Shown here: positions 1 to 8,501 of the stretch, one piece after another
Layout: every line of letters begins with the position of its first letter
Numbering within the stretch: the stretch's first letter is position 1
Program-made: the position numbers and the translations under genes
Notes under the pieces: generated by a model
Told to the model about the DNA's origin: nothing
Databases searched by the model: none
The model's input: only the letters and a program-made list of their open reading frames with translations
DNA from: Virgisporangium aliadipatigenens
GTDB lineage: Bacteria > Actinomycetota > Actinomycetes > Mycobacteriales > Micromonosporaceae
Direction of reading: 5' to 3'
Assembly (NCBI RefSeq): GCF_016863615.1
Contig: NZ_BOPF01000049.1
Span: 1-64,000, forward strand
DNA length: 64,000 nt

Positions 1-26
1 GCTCCCGCCGAGCCCGCTGCGCTCCA

Positions 27-52
27 CGGCGGGGCCGCTTCGCGCCCCGCCG
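27..52 (-). terminator. Hairpin downstream of pheA
   Basis: A 9-bp GC-only stem (27-35 pairs with 44-52) with an 8-nt loop lies about 36 nt beyond the pheA stop. There is no U-tract, which is common for actinobacterial terminators. No gene can be supported in positions 1-87. Confidence 0.4.
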
Positions 53-87
53 CTCCGGCTCCGCTTGCCGGGTCCGGGGGCGGAGTT

Positions 88-1029
88 CTACCTGCCCGTG
101 CGGAGCTTCTCCAGCCATGCGGTGGCGGCGGCGAAGTCGGCGTCGGTCGTGCGGGCGGGCTGCGGTACCGGCGATTCGCCCGGCTGGGCCGCCCGTGGGT
201 AGGAGCCCAGGAAGCGGACGTCGGCGCAGATGCGGCGCAGGCCCATGAGCGCCTCGCCGACCCTTGCCTCGGCGACGTGGCCGGTGCAGTCGAGGAAGAA
301 CGCGTAGCGGCCGAGGCGTTCGCCGGTGGGGCGGGACTCGATGCGGGTCAGGTTGACGCCGCGCACCGCCAGCTCGGTCAGCACGGCGAGCAGGGCCCCG
401 ACCTCGTCGTGCGAGATGTAGACGGCGAGGGTGGTCAGGTCGTCGCCGGTCGGCTCGGGCGGTGGACCCGGCCGGGTCACCAGGGCGAATCGGGTCACCG
501 CGTCGGGGTGGTCGGCGATCTCCTTCGCCAGCACGGGCAGGCCGTGTCGGGCCGCGCCGATCGGTGCGCAGATCGCGGCGGGGCTCTCGCCGGCGGCCAC
601 CGCCGCAGCGGCCGCGCCGTTGGAGAGCACGTCGATCACGGCAGCCCCGGGCAGGTGTGCCCGTAGCCACCGGCGGCACTGGGCCGACGCCTGCGGGTGC
701 GCCACCACGGAGTCGATCTCCCCGAGAGTGAGCCCCGGGCCGGCCGCCAGCACGAACTGCACCGGGATGACGACCTCCCGGACGATCACCAGTTCGTGGC
801 CGCTCGCCAGTTCGTCCAGGGTCACGCCGACCTGGCCGCCGATGGAGTTCTCCAGGGGGACGAGCGCGGCGTCGACGGAGCCGTCCCGGACGGCGTCGAG
901 GGCCTCGGGCACACTGCGCGCCGGTATCCGAACGCCCTGCTCGGCGGCCGGGATGGTGATCAGCGCCTGCTCGGCGAACGTCCCCTCGGGGCCGAGGTAG
1001 GCGTATCGGGTGGGCGAACTGGCGGACAT
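88..1029 (-). CDS. pheA: Prephenate dehydratase
   Basis: This enzyme converts prephenate to phenylpyruvate, the committed step to phenylalanine, in the cytoplasm. The 313-residue product has the usual monofunctional length. The catalytic PDT domain spans about residues 8-190 and contains the family TRF motif at 179-181. An ACT regulatory domain follows (about 199-275) with the GALL (211-214) and ESRP (231-234) motifs that bind phenylalanine, so feedback inhibition is expected. No chorismate mutase domain is present. The gene is followed by a hairpin and preceded by a lipoprotein gene 12 nt upstream on the same strand. Confidence 0.96.
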   Translation of the reverse strand: MSASSPTRYAYLGPEGTFAEQALITIPAAEQGVRIPARSVPEALDAVRDGSVDAALVPLENSIGGQVGVTLDELASGHELVIVREVVIPVQFVLAAGPGLTLGEIDSVVAHPQASAQCRRWLRAHLPGAAVIDVLSNGAAAAAVAAGESPAAICAPIGAARHGLPVLAKEIADHPDAVTRFALVTRPGPPPEPTGDDLTTLAVYISHDEVGALLAVLTELAVRGVNLTRIESRPTGERLGRYAFFLDCTGHVAEARVGEALMGLRRICADVRFLGSYPRAAQPGESPVPQPARTTDADFAAATAWLEKLRTGR

Positions 1030-1041
1030 TTCCCCAGGGTA

Positions 1042-1533
1042 TTAGCAGCCCGTAGCGGTCAGGATGCCCGGGGGTGCCGCGCCCCGAACGGCCGGCGTGC
1101 ACACGTTGGTCCCCGCGGTCACCAGCACCAGCGAGGTCGGCTGTCCCCTGGTCACCACCTGCAACGGCTCGGCGTCGGGAACGGTGAGCACCGTGAACTG
1201 CCACGTGCCGGAGCACAGCGGCCCCTTGGACGCCGACGGGGTGACGTTCTTGAGGATGTTCTTGACCAGCGCACCGACCTGCTGGACGGTCGGCTGCCCG
1301 TTGCAGCTCGTGGCGGTCATCTCGCTGAACCCGGAGGGCACCGCGCTGGCGGTCGACCGCCGCGTCGGCACCGCGCTCGTCGCCGGGGCCGACGGCAGCT
1401 CGAGCTCCGGCGCTGGGGTGGCCGTCTCCGACGGGGGATCGACCGGCGCCGCCGCGCTGTCCTCGCCTCTGGCGCACGCGGAGGCGGCAAGCAGCAGCAC
1501 CATGACGATGATCATCGATGAACGGCGCCCCAT
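1042..1533 (-). CDS. Small secreted lipoprotein, function unknown
   Basis: The 163-residue product begins with a hydrophobic signal peptide ending in a lipobox (LAASAC, Cys at about 21), so it should be lipid-anchored on the outer face of the membrane. A Pro/Ala/Thr-rich linker (about 25-65) precedes a small domain with four Cys that could form two disulfides (Cys about 78, 106, 144 and 163). The ATG has a good ribosome binding site (GGAGGTGTC before ATG). I do not recognise the domain. It sits 12 nt upstream of pheA and may be co-transcribed with it, but no functional link is apparent. Confidence 0.75.
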   Translation of the reverse strand: MGRRSSMIIVMVLLLAASACARGEDSAAAPVDPPSETATPAPELELPSAPATSAVPTRRSTASAVPSGFSEMTATSCNGQPTVQQVGALVKNILKNVTPSASKGPLCSGTWQFTVLTVPDAEPLQVVTRGQPTSLVLVTAGTNVCTPAVRGAAPPGILTATGC

Positions 1534-1560
1534 GACACCTCCACTCCCCAGCGGGAGAGG

Positions 1561-2010
1561 TTACACGGGACTGAAGAAGGTCAGGGAGCCGACGACATCG
1601 GACTGCTCGCCGATGGGCGTGGCCACCGCGTCGAGGGTGCAGGCGCCGTCGGGGCACTCCACCCGGATGAGTCCCCGCGCCAGCCGCCCGGAGGAGAGCG
1701 ACAGCAGCGGCGGAACCTTCGCGACCTCGGTGTCGGTGAGCGGGGCCGCGGCGGTGCTGAAGTCGATGAGGCGCAGGGCACCGCCGGTGGCCTTCTTGCC
1801 CAGGGGTGCCTTCTTGAAGCCGAGCAGCCGCACGCAGGAGGGCGACATGGCGACCACGAGGGCCCGGGAGTCGATCACCAGGCTCGGCTCGACGGCGGTC
1901 GCGACGGCCTCCGCCCACCGGCGCACGGACGGGTCGAGCGAACCCCCGCCGGGCTGTTGACGCTCGCGATCGACCGACAGTCCGCTGAGGGACAACTCAA
2001 CGTGAGGCAC
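1561..2010 (-). CDS. PAS-like small cytoplasmic protein
   Basis: The 149-residue product has no signal peptide or membrane segment. Its middle (about 40-148) reads like a PAS fold: a strand with VIDSRALVVAMSPS, then a helix and LLGF, ending in a strand pair ...VATPIG...GSLTFF. This pattern is typical of stand-alone PAS sensor proteins in actinobacteria, but the assignment is by eye only. The GTG start has a strong GGGAGG site 4-5 nt upstream. It is co-directional with the lipoprotein gene. No effector domain is attached, so a partner protein would be needed for any signalling role. Confidence 0.6.
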   Translation of the reverse strand: MPHVELSLSGLSVDRERQQPGGGSLDPSVRRWAEAVATAVEPSLVIDSRALVVAMSPSCVRLLGFKKAPLGKKATGGALRLIDFSTAAAPLTDTEVAKVPPLLSLSSGRLARGLIRVECPDGACTLDAVATPIGEQSDVVGSLTFFSPV

Positions 2011-2155
2011 AACGCCTCCCGGAGCTGTCCGCCACGCCGTAACGCGAGCCCTTTACCACCACGGCCACGACGTTACCGGCGGCGGTGCTTGTTTGTCAGG
2101 GCACCGATTCGGTCAGCCCTGCGATGACAGCGTCCACGTCCCGGAAACAGGACGT

Positions 2156-2812
2156 TCACTCGCCCTTGCTCCAGTCGTACCGGTCGAACGCCGCGTTGGA
2201 CCACGTGGCGGGGTGATCGGCCAGAGCGAAGAGCTTCTTGACGGTGCGCTGGGCGAGCCGGTTGCCCCGCGAGTTGAGCACGCGCCCGAGCTCCTGGTAC
2301 GCGCTGACGATGCAGCCCTTGGGCATGCCGTAGAACGTGATCACACCGCTGCCGGCGAACGCCAGCACGGGCATCACGGGCACGGAGATCCCGGCGACGC
2401 GGGAGAGCGCGGTCGACGCGAGGCGGGCGTTTTCCCGCGCCTCGGTCACGTACTTGGGACGGCGGCCGTCGATCTGCACGACATCACCGGCGAACGCGAC
2501 CTTGGTCCGGCCGTGGTCCTTCACCGTGACGGCGAAGACGCCACCGGGGCCGATCGCGAGGAACGTCATGGGTCCGGTGCCGGCGAACCGCTGCAGGTCG
2601 ACGACCTCCCACGACGGGCCGAGGGAGTTGAGGCTCTGGGCAGCACGCTGATGGCGCGCGGCATCACGCCGACGCTCCCGCGCCTCCCGACGCGCCCGCA
2701 TCCACTCCCGCGGCGACTGTCGCGCCGGGTCGAGGTAGTCGTCCTGACCGCTCTGTGCGCGCGGCGTGGGGAAGATCGCTGGGCTGTCGCTGGAATGCAA
2801 AAGTCCGGTCAC
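2156..2812 (-). CDS. NERD-like nuclease-related domain protein
   Basis: I place the start at the GTG at 2812, which has GGAGGT (2818-2823 on the complement) five bases upstream. The frame stays open to 2971, but that extension is AT-richer and reads unlike coding sequence. The 218-residue product has a basic helical N-terminus (WMRARREARERRRDAARHQR) followed by a segment resembling the NERD core (SWEVVDLQRF...FLAIGPGGVFAVTVKDH), which belongs to the PD-(D/E)xK-like nuclease superfamily. The Val-Lys within the VKDH motif matches the usual Q/K catalytic position. The substrate is unknown. It is divergent from arcA across an AT-rich 418-bp gap. Confidence 0.65.
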   Translation of the reverse strand: MTGLLHSSDSPAIFPTPRAQSGQDDYLDPARQSPREWMRARREARERRRDAARHQRAAQSLNSLGPSWEVVDLQRFAGTGPMTFLAIGPGGVFAVTVKDHGRTKVAFAGDVVQIDGRRPKYVTEARENARLASTALSRVAGISVPVMPVLAFAGSGVITFYGMPKGCIVSAYQELGRVLNSRGNRLAQRTVKKLFALADHPATWSNAAFDRYDWSKGE

Positions 2813-2976
2813 TTCGCACCTCCGGCCTCGACGTGCAGTTGTGTGTCTGAATACCGTACGTGTCGACGCGCCTACAGTGGCAGTGTTGCAAAGCGAATAA
2901 GGACCTGTGAAGGGGATGAATGCCTCATTCACTTCCTGCCCGGTTTCGCAGATACCGCAAAATCGTACCAAACAAC

Positions 2977-2989
2977 TGACCGTCGGTCA
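2977..2989. promoter_or_regulatory. Palindromic operator candidate TGACCGTCGGTCA
   Basis: The two 6-bp arms are perfect inverted repeats around a central T. Size and sequence resemble TetR-family operators. No TetR gene is adjacent, so the regulator would act in trans. Confidence 0.3.
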
Positions 2990-3217
2990 TTGGTTGCTGT
3001 CCGTTAGTACGAGTCGTTCATGCGGCAGGTGGACCGCCCCCGAGATCGGCGCGGAGCAGGCCCGATGACGCCAACCCCGAAAGGGTAACCGTATTCGGAC
3101 GTGCGCGCTCCGTGTGGAAACTCACTCATATACACGAAGGCAGATACCCAGCAATCCGGGCGATTTGCACATTCAGCCAGTGCACGCTTTCGCAAATGGC
3201 GAGCATCCGGACAGCAC

Positions 3218-3223
3218 TACGCT
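3218..3223 (+). promoter_or_regulatory. -10 box of leaderless arcA promoter
   Basis: TACGCT lies exactly 7 nt before the arcA ATG at 3231, and no Shine-Dalgarno sequence is present. This geometry predicts transcription starting at or next to the start codon. Confidence 0.45.
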
Positions 3224-3230
3224 GACCCCT

Positions 3231-4442
3231 ATGACTGGGGGTCTGGGTTCTCGCGTCGACACCGAGGTTGGCCGGCTCGGGGCGGTGGTGCTGCATCGAC
3301 CCGGGGCGGAGCTGGCCCGGCTGACGCCACGGAACAACGATTCGCTCCTTTTTGACGGCATTCCGTGGGTCCAACGTGCGCAGGAGGAGCACGACACCTT
3401 CGCCGACGCGCTGCGTGGGCGCGGGGTGGAGGTCCTGTACCTGGCGGAGTTGCTCACCGACGTCCTCACCATTCCACAGGCCCGGGCCGAACTGACCGAC
3501 GCCGTCCTGTCGGATGTGCGTCTGGGCGACTCGCTCCGCTCCGCGGTCGGCGATCATCTCGCCGGCCTGGAGCCCACCGGCCTCGCGGGCGTTCTCATGG
3601 CCGGCCTCGCCCACGAGGAACTGCGCACCGGCGCCGGCCTCGTGTACGCGCTCATGGACCGGCACGACTTCGTCATCGACCCGCTGCCCAACCTGCTGTT
3701 CACCCGCGACTCGGCGGTGCGCATCGGCAACCGGGTGGCCGTCACCAGCCTGTTCATGCCGGCGCGGCGCCGGGAGACCACGCTGACGCGGGCCATCTAC
3801 CGGCACCATCCCCGGTTCGCCGGCATCGAGATCCTCTACGGGCCCGACCTGGAGTACCTGGAGGGCGGCGACATCCTGGCCCTCGCGCCCGGTGTGCTCG
3901 CGGTCGGCGTGGGCGAACGCACCCGCGCCGCCGGCGCCGAACGCCTGGCCCGCCGGTGCTTCGCCAGAGGGCTGGCGCACACCGTTCTGGCGGTGCCGAT
4001 CGCGCAGGAACGGGCCACCATGCATCTCGACACCGTCTGCACCATGGTCGACGTCGACGCCGTGGTCATGTACCCGAACATCGCCGACACGCTGATGGCG
4101 TACACGGTGTCGGCCGACGAGGACCCCGACGGGGAGCCCCGGATCAGCGGCCCCGAGCCGTTCCTCACGGCGGCCGCCAAGGCCATGGGCATCGACACGC
4201 TGCGGATCATCGACACCGGCCTGGACCCGGTGACCGCGGAACGCGAGCAGTGGGACGACGGCAACAACACGCTCGCCATCGCGCCCCGGCTCGCCGTCGC
4301 CTACGAACGCAACGTCGAGACCAACGCCCAACTGGAGCGCGCCGGCATCGAGGTGATCCGCATCCCCGGTTCCGAACTGGGCTCCGGCCGCGGCGGCCCC
4401 CGATGCATGTCCTGCCCCGTTGACCGGGCGCCGATCGCGTAG
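3231..4442 (+). CDS. arcA: Arginine deiminase
   Basis: Hydrolyses arginine to citrulline and ammonia, the first step of the arginine deiminase pathway. The 403-residue product starts at the ATG at 3231, where family homology begins ([11 protein letters not shown]). A 39-codon open extension upstream reads as non-coding. Family features are visible throughout: the substrate region ([10 protein letters not shown]), the Glu/His catalytic area ([10 protein letters not shown]), and the catalytic Cys in the C-terminal motif [10 protein letters not shown] (Cys about 392). The ornithine carbamoyltransferase and carbamate kinase genes usual for the pathway are not adjacent, so here the gene stands alone. 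Its promoter looks leaderless. Confidence 0.95.
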   Translation: MTGGLGSRVDTEVGRLGAVVLHRPGAELARLTPRNNDSLLFDGIPWVQRAQEEHDTFADALRGRGVEVLYLAELLTDVLTIPQARAELTDAVLSDVRLGDSLRSAVGDHLAGLEPTGLAGVLMAGLAHEELRTGAGLVYALMDRHDFVIDPLPNLLFTRDSAVRIGNRVAVTSLFMPARRRETTLTRAIYRHHPRFAGIEILYGPDLEYLEGGDILALAPGVLAVGVGERTRAAGAERLARRCFARGLAHTVLAVPIAQERATMHLDTVCTMVDVDAVVMYPNIADTLMAYTVSADEDPDGEPRISGPEPFLTAAAKAMGIDTLRIIDTGLDPVTAEREQWDDGNNTLAIAPRLAVAYERNVETNAQLERAGIEVIRIPGSELGSGRGGPRCMSCPVDRAPIA

Positions 4443-4459
4443 GCGGGCGCCCGGTCGCG

Positions 4460-4480
4460 GCCGGCCTAGCGCAGGCCGGC
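4460..4480. terminator. Bidirectional hairpin between arcA and DUF5926
   Basis: A 7-bp stem GCCGGCC (4460-4466) pairs with GGCCGGC (4474-4480) across a 7-nt loop. It sits in the 38-bp gap between convergent genes and directly abuts the DUF5926 stop codon. Confidence 0.5.
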
Positions 4481-5359
4481 TTAGCGCAGGGTCAGCTGAC
4501 GGCCCAGCAGGCCCTGACGCGCACGGCGTTCGGCGGCGGTGAGCGACTCACCGGCGCCGAGCACCTCGCTGTACCGCTTGGCGAACTCCGCCAGCGGCTG
4601 GTCCCAGTCCGCCGCGGGCGGGCCGAGCGGCAGGTCCCACACCGGCACCAGCAGCCCGTGCGCCCGGAACATGCCGGCGAACTTCGTGCCCTCGCCGAGC
4701 CGGATCGCGTCCGACGCGGCGAGCCGGGCCAGCGCGTCCAGGGCGGCGTCCTCGTTGTCCGGCAGCACCCAGCGCACGTGTGCCTTGTCCGGCACCTGAC
4801 ACCAGTACGCCGACGGCGCGGCGGACAGGCGCACGGTCGGGTAGATCGACTCGTTGGCCCGTTCCAGCGACGCCTTCACGTTGGGGTCGTCGGCGGCGTC
4901 CGGCGCCAGCCAGAAGTCGAACCCCTCGTGCAGCGTGACCTTGAGGCCCTCGTCGGCGAGCACGTCCTGCAGCCGCGGACCCGGCCCCGGCAGCGCCGGA
5001 ACGGCCACCGGCTGGCCCGGCTTCGTCTGCAGCGCGGCGATCAGCGCGGCGGCCAGGTCCCGGGAGACGTCGCCGGACTGGATGTGCCGCTGCAGCCCGA
5101 TGAACACGTGCCCGTCGGCGCGGTGCATGGCGGGCCAGGCCATCGGCAGCACCGTGGCGAGCGTGACCGCACGGTCGCCGGCCTCCGCGGCCAGCTCCGG
5201 GCTCAGCTTCAGCGGTGCCGAGGCGGCCGGCACCAGCTCGCGCAGCGCCACCCACTCGGTTTCGTCGATCAGGCCCTCGAACGGGCGCGCGACGAAGATG
5301 TCCTTGACCTTTTCCCGCTTCTCGCGGGGCGACCTCTTGGCGGGGGGCTTTTTTGCCAT
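4481..5359 (-). CDS. DUF5926 family protein
   Basis: The 292-residue cytoplasmic protein has a highly basic N-terminus (KKPPAKRSPREKREKVKD) followed by the conserved actinobacterial DUF5926 body, which starts at about residue 20 with DIFVARPFEGL. There is no signal peptide or membrane segment. The family is widespread in Streptomyces and Micromonosporaceae, but I know of no biochemical role. The basic tail suggests nucleic acid or ribosome contact, which is inference only. It is convergent with arcA. Confidence 0.8.
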   Translation of the reverse strand: MAKKPPAKRSPREKREKVKDIFVARPFEGLIDETEWVALRELVPAASAPLKLSPELAAEAGDRAVTLATVLPMAWPAMHRADGHVFIGLQRHIQSGDVSRDLAAALIAALQTKPGQPVAVPALPGPGPRLQDVLADEGLKVTLHEGFDFWLAPDAADDPNVKASLERANESIYPTVRLSAAPSAYWCQVPDKAHVRWVLPDNEDAALDALARLAASDAIRLGEGTKFAGMFRAHGLLVPVWDLPLGPPAADWDQPLAEFAKRYSEVLGAGESLTAAERRARQGLLGRQLTLR

Positions 5360-5413
5360 GCCGGCCAGCCTAGGTGCTCACAGGCACCAACCGGCACATT
5401 TCTAACAACGTGC

Positions 5414-5821
5414 CTAACTACTGAGTTCGGCCCAGACGCACTGACCGAGGCCGTCGCGGTCGACGCCCCAGCTGGTGGCCAGCGCGGACACGATGGCGAG
5501 CCCGCGCCCGTCGACGGCGTCGATGCTCGGCGGGCGCACCTGCGGGGACTTCGCCGAACCGCCGTCGGTGACCCGGATCAGCACGCCGCCGCCGGTCAGC
5601 AGGCGCCACGCCACCCGGATCACGCCACCGGGCAGCGGCGCCGCGTGCCGCACCGCGTTGCCGACCAGTTCGGCGGCGATCGCCATCGCGTCGGCGAGGC
5701 GGTCTCTGCTCACCGAACCCGCGAGCGCGGTGGACAGTCGGCGCCGGGCCACCCGTGCACCGCGCGGCTGGTGCGGCACCACAACGCACCACGCCTTGGA
5801 TGCGACGACTGCTGTCGACAC
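5414..5821 (-). CDS. RsbW-type ATP-binding regulatory protein
   Basis: The 135-residue protein is a stand-alone HATPase_c_2 domain of the RsbW/SpoIIAB anti-sigma kinase group. It shows the N-box (AAELVGNAVRHA, about 48-59), the G1 box (VTDGG) and the G2 region (DGRGLAIVSALA). Such proteins bind ATP and often phosphorylate anti-anti-sigma STAS partners. No STAS or sigma gene is adjacent. The GTG start lies 3 nt after the histidine kinase stop codon, so the two are translationally coupled at the end of the same operon. Confidence 0.82.
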   Translation of the reverse strand: MSTAVVASKAWCVVVPHQPRGARVARRRLSTALAGSVSRDRLADAMAIAAELVGNAVRHAAPLPGGVIRVAWRLLTGGGVLIRVTDGGSAKSPQVRPPSIDAVDGRGLAIVSALATSWGVDRDGLGQCVWAELSS

Positions 5822-5824
5822 GGG

Positions 5825-7333
5825 TCAGACCTCCCCGGGGCTCGCGTCGGCTCGCGGCAGCCGTACCTCAGCCACCGTTCCTCCCCCATCGCGTGGGCGC
5901 AACGACACCCACCCGTTCTGGCGTTCCACGATGCGCCGAACGAGGTACAGCCCGAGGCCGACACCGCCGAAGCTCCGCTGATCGCCGCTCTCCAATTGCC
6001 AGAACCGCTCGAACGCCCGCTCGACGTGCTCCGGTGGTATGCCGACCCCCCGATCGGACACCCGGAACCACACCGTCTGCGTGTCCGCACCGGCGGTCAC
6101 GTCGACACTTACCCGAGCCGGCGAGTACTTACACGCATTGGTCACCAGTTCGGTCACCACGGTGAGGATGCCGGCGCGGTCGCCGAGCGCCTTCGGCAGG
6201 GCGCTCGGCAGGTCGAGTGCGACCGCCGCCCGGATCTCCGGTGCGAGGTCGCGCTCCACCTCTCGCAACGCATCTATGACATCGAAGGGTACGGGTGCCG
6301 CGCCATTCACCGCACCGGCGGCGTCGCTGGCCGCGCTGAGGAGCCGGTCGACCAGCCGCGCCAACTCCCGGGCCCGCTGGCCCAGGACCGTCACCGCTTC
6401 GCGTCGGTCGGGCTCCGTGAGCGCGTCCCAATGTTCGACCAGGGTATCGGCGTAACCACGGATGACCGTGACGGGTGTCCGCAGCTCGTGACTGGCGACG
6501 GCGAGGAAAAGATCCCGCGACTCGTCGCGGGACGGGTCGCGGGGGTCCGTCTCCGGCTCGGGCCGCAGATAGAGCACGCGGGAACGGGTACCGGCGAGCC
6601 GCGTCGCCCGGATCCGCACCAGGGTGCCGTTGGCGAGGCGGTGCACGGTGCTCTGCCCCGAACGCGGCAGCGGGAACGGGAACGTCCGACCGACCACCTC
6701 GCCGGCGGCCATGGCGGTGAGCCGCTCGGCGTGCCCGTTCCAGGCGCGCACGGTGCCGTCGGGCGTGACGACCACGATGGCCAGCGACACCGGGTCGAGC
6801 ACCGGATCGCCGCTCTCCCCGGCGGGCAGGCCGTTCTCGCTGACGTACAGCTGTGCCGCGCAGGTGGCGAAGAGCGTCAGCCACGCCTCGGCGGCCGAGG
6901 GCACCGGGTCCCCCTCGCCGCCGCCCAGGTACACCTGGATCGAACCGACCACCACCTCGCCGACGACGGCCGAGGTGCGCAGCATCCGCAGCACCGGCGT
7001 GAGCTGGACGAGCGTGACCCGCCCCGGGGTGGACGCGGCGACGGCGTCGGAGATGGCCGGCGACTGCGGATCGATCGGCCGCCCGAGCATGAACTGCGCC
7101 GAGCCGCACGCGGCGAGCACCCGCCCGCTGTCCGGGCCGTACTCGACGAAGCTCGCCCCGATGGCGTCCGTGGCGGCGGCGGCCAGTTCGACGAGAAGCT
7201 GCAGGCCGACCAGCCCGCCCTCGTTGGTGGTGCCGGAGATCAGATCGGTGAGGCCGCGCAGCAGCGGCACCTCGCCGAAGGGTGGCACATCCGGCGCCGG
7301 CAGTCCGGACGCCGGAGGATCTCCGGGGGTCAT
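5825..7333 (-). CDS. GAF-PAS sensor histidine kinase, soluble
   Basis: The 502-residue kinase has no membrane segment. A GAF domain (about 20-165) is followed by a PAS-like domain (about 180-265). HisKA contains the phospho-acceptor His in SHELRTPVTVI (about residue 285), and a HATPase_c domain carries the N-box NACKYSP, the G1 motif DRGVGIP and the G2 motif GVGLGLYLVRRI. It should sense a cytoplasmic cue and autophosphorylate. There is no adjacent response regulator. Its ATG overlaps the GDPD stop by 4 nt, and the RsbW-like gene follows 3 nt downstream, which makes an unusual kinase/ATPase pair. Confidence 0.9.
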   Translation of the reverse strand: MTPGDPPASGLPAPDVPPFGEVPLLRGLTDLISGTTNEGGLVGLQLLVELAAAATDAIGASFVEYGPDSGRVLAACGSAQFMLGRPIDPQSPAISDAVAASTPGRVTLVQLTPVLRMLRTSAVVGEVVVGSIQVYLGGGEGDPVPSAAEAWLTLFATCAAQLYVSENGLPAGESGDPVLDPVSLAIVVVTPDGTVRAWNGHAERLTAMAAGEVVGRTFPFPLPRSGQSTVHRLANGTLVRIRATRLAGTRSRVLYLRPEPETDPRDPSRDESRDLFLAVASHELRTPVTVIRGYADTLVEHWDALTEPDRREAVTVLGQRARELARLVDRLLSAASDAAGAVNGAAPVPFDVIDALREVERDLAPEIRAAVALDLPSALPKALGDRAGILTVVTELVTNACKYSPARVSVDVTAGADTQTVWFRVSDRGVGIPPEHVERAFERFWQLESGDQRSFGGVGLGLYLVRRIVERQNGWVSLRPRDGGGTVAEVRLPRADASPGEV

Positions 7334-8184
7334 GGACCCGAGTCTGCCGCGCCGGGCCCGTTCCCGTCATCCCCGGTGCGCCGCCCACCGGCGAGGTGCC
7401 GGCGCACAAATCCCGGCCTATCGGTGATAATCGCCCGAACTCCCAGCCGGACACACAGATCGACGTCGGCCGGATCGTTGACGGTCCACACGTACACCTC
7501 GTTGCCGTTGCGCCGCAGCCGCTCCGCGATCGCCGGCCGGGCGCGCAGCAACGAGACCCCCGGCCCACCGGCCGCGGCGCCGTACGGGAGGACCGCCGGC
7601 GGATACACCCCGGGCGGCAGGTGGTCCATCAGGAAGACCCGCGGGACGTCGGGTGCCAGTTCGCGCATGCGCTGCAGTGCCAGCGGCGAGAACGACATCA
7701 TCGTCACCGACACCGCGTCGCCCGGCTCCGGACGGTCCAGCGCGAACTTGCGCAGCAGTTCGGCAAGCGTGGGCTCGATCAGCCGCCCGCCGAGCGTGGG
7801 ATGCTTCGTCTCCACCAGCAGCCGCAGCGGCCGCCCCGCATCCCGAACGGCACCGAGCAGCGTCTCCAGCGTCAGCACCGGGGCCGGCTGTTCGGCCGCG
7901 TGCCACGAACCGAAGTCGAGCTGCTCCAGTTCGGCGAGCGTGCGCCGGCGGACCAGGCCGCGGCCGTTGCTGGTGCGGTTGAGCCGCCGGTCGTGCACGC
8001 ACACGAGGTGCCCGTCCCGGGACAGCCGAACGTCGCACTCGACCCCGTCGGCGCCGTCCTCGATGGCGCGCAGATAGGCCTCGAGCGTGTGCTCGGGCAG
8101 CTCGTCCGAAGCCCCGCGGTGCGCGATCACCAGCGGGGCCGCACCGGATCCCGGCAGCTCCGGGTCAGATGACGGTCCCGGCAC
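7330..8184 (-). CDS. Glycerophosphodiester phosphodiesterase, cytoplasmic
   Basis: The 284-residue GDPD-family enzyme hydrolyses glycerophosphodiesters to glycerol 3-phosphate and an alcohol. The N-terminal catalytic signature is intact: IAHRGASDELPEHTLEAY (about 20-37), then DGADGVECDVRLSRDG and VCVHDRRLNRT with the second catalytic His. There is no signal peptide, so it acts inside the cell, unlike the exported paralogue at 56155-57174. It overlaps the rhodanese gene by 20 nt upstream and the kinase by 4 nt downstream. Confidence 0.9.
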   Translation of the reverse strand: MPGPSSDPELPGSGAAPLVIAHRGASDELPEHTLEAYLRAIEDGADGVECDVRLSRDGHLVCVHDRRLNRTSNGRGLVRRRTLAELEQLDFGSWHAAEQPAPVLTLETLLGAVRDAGRPLRLLVETKHPTLGGRLIEPTLAELLRKFALDRPEPGDAVSVTMMSFSPLALQRMRELAPDVPRVFLMDHLPPGVYPPAVLPYGAAAGGPGVSLLRARPAIAERLRRNGNEVYVWTVNDPADVDLCVRLGVRAIITDRPGFVRRHLAGGRRTGDDGNGPGAADSGP

Positions 8185-8491
8185 CGCCGTCCCCGTCGAC
8201 CACCGGACGGCCGGCGGCCGCCCAGGCGTACATGCCGCCGTCGAGGTTGACGACGTTGTCGAAGCCCTGTTGACGCAGGTAGTGCACCACCTGGCCGGAG
8301 CGCCCGCCGACCCGGCAGACCACGACCACCTCGCGGTCCGTCGGGATCTCCGCGGTGCGCTGCGGGATCTGCATCATGGGAACGTGGACGGCGCCCGGCG
8401 CACGGCCGGCGGCCCACTCGTCGGGCTCGCGGACATCGAGCAGGAAAGCGTCTTGGGGCACCTGGGCGGGGCCCACCGCGGGGACGGTCAC
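8165..8491 (-). CDS. Single-domain rhodanese-like protein
   Basis: The 108-residue protein is one rhodanese domain of the GlpE/PspE type. It has the entry motif FLLDVREPDEWAAGRAPGAVHVP and an active-site loop CRVGGRS with the catalytic Cys at about residue 60. A sulfurtransferase (thiosulfate or persulfide) role is expected from the family. It starts 10 nt after the LCP gene stop and overlaps the GDPD gene, so it belongs to the same transcript as both. Confidence 0.9.
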   Translation of the reverse strand: MTVPAVGPAQVPQDAFLLDVREPDEWAAGRAPGAVHVPMMQIPQRTAEIPTDREVVVVCRVGGRSGQVVHYLRQQGFDNVVNLDGGMYAWAAAGRPVVDGDGGAGTVI

Positions 8492-8501
8492 GACGCCCAG
8501 C

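Larger units (their letters stand above)
2813..3230. other. AT-rich divergent intergenic region
   Basis: This 418-bp gap separates the NERD-like gene from arcA and is clearly less GC-rich than its surroundings. It contains a small inverted repeat TGAATG-CCT-CATTCA around 2917-2935 and a 13-bp palindrome TGACCGTCGGTCA at 2977-2989. A short open frame on the minus strand (3004-3195) has no coding character. Promoters for both flanking genes are presumably here. Confidence 0.5.

Noticed and set aside
2812-2971. N-terminal extension of the NERD-like protein
   Set aside because: AT-richer and Cys-rich without family similarity; the GTG at 2812 has a strong ribosome binding site.
3004-3195. 63-codon frame on the minus strand in the arcA gap
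   Set aside because: No ribosome binding site, odd composition and no similarity; not supported.
4658-8077. 1139-codon open frame on the plus strand
   Set aside because: It is Arg/His/Gly-rich low-complexity text antisense to DUF5926, the RsbW-like gene, the kinase and GDPD. It has no recognisable domain and is a GC-driven shadow.
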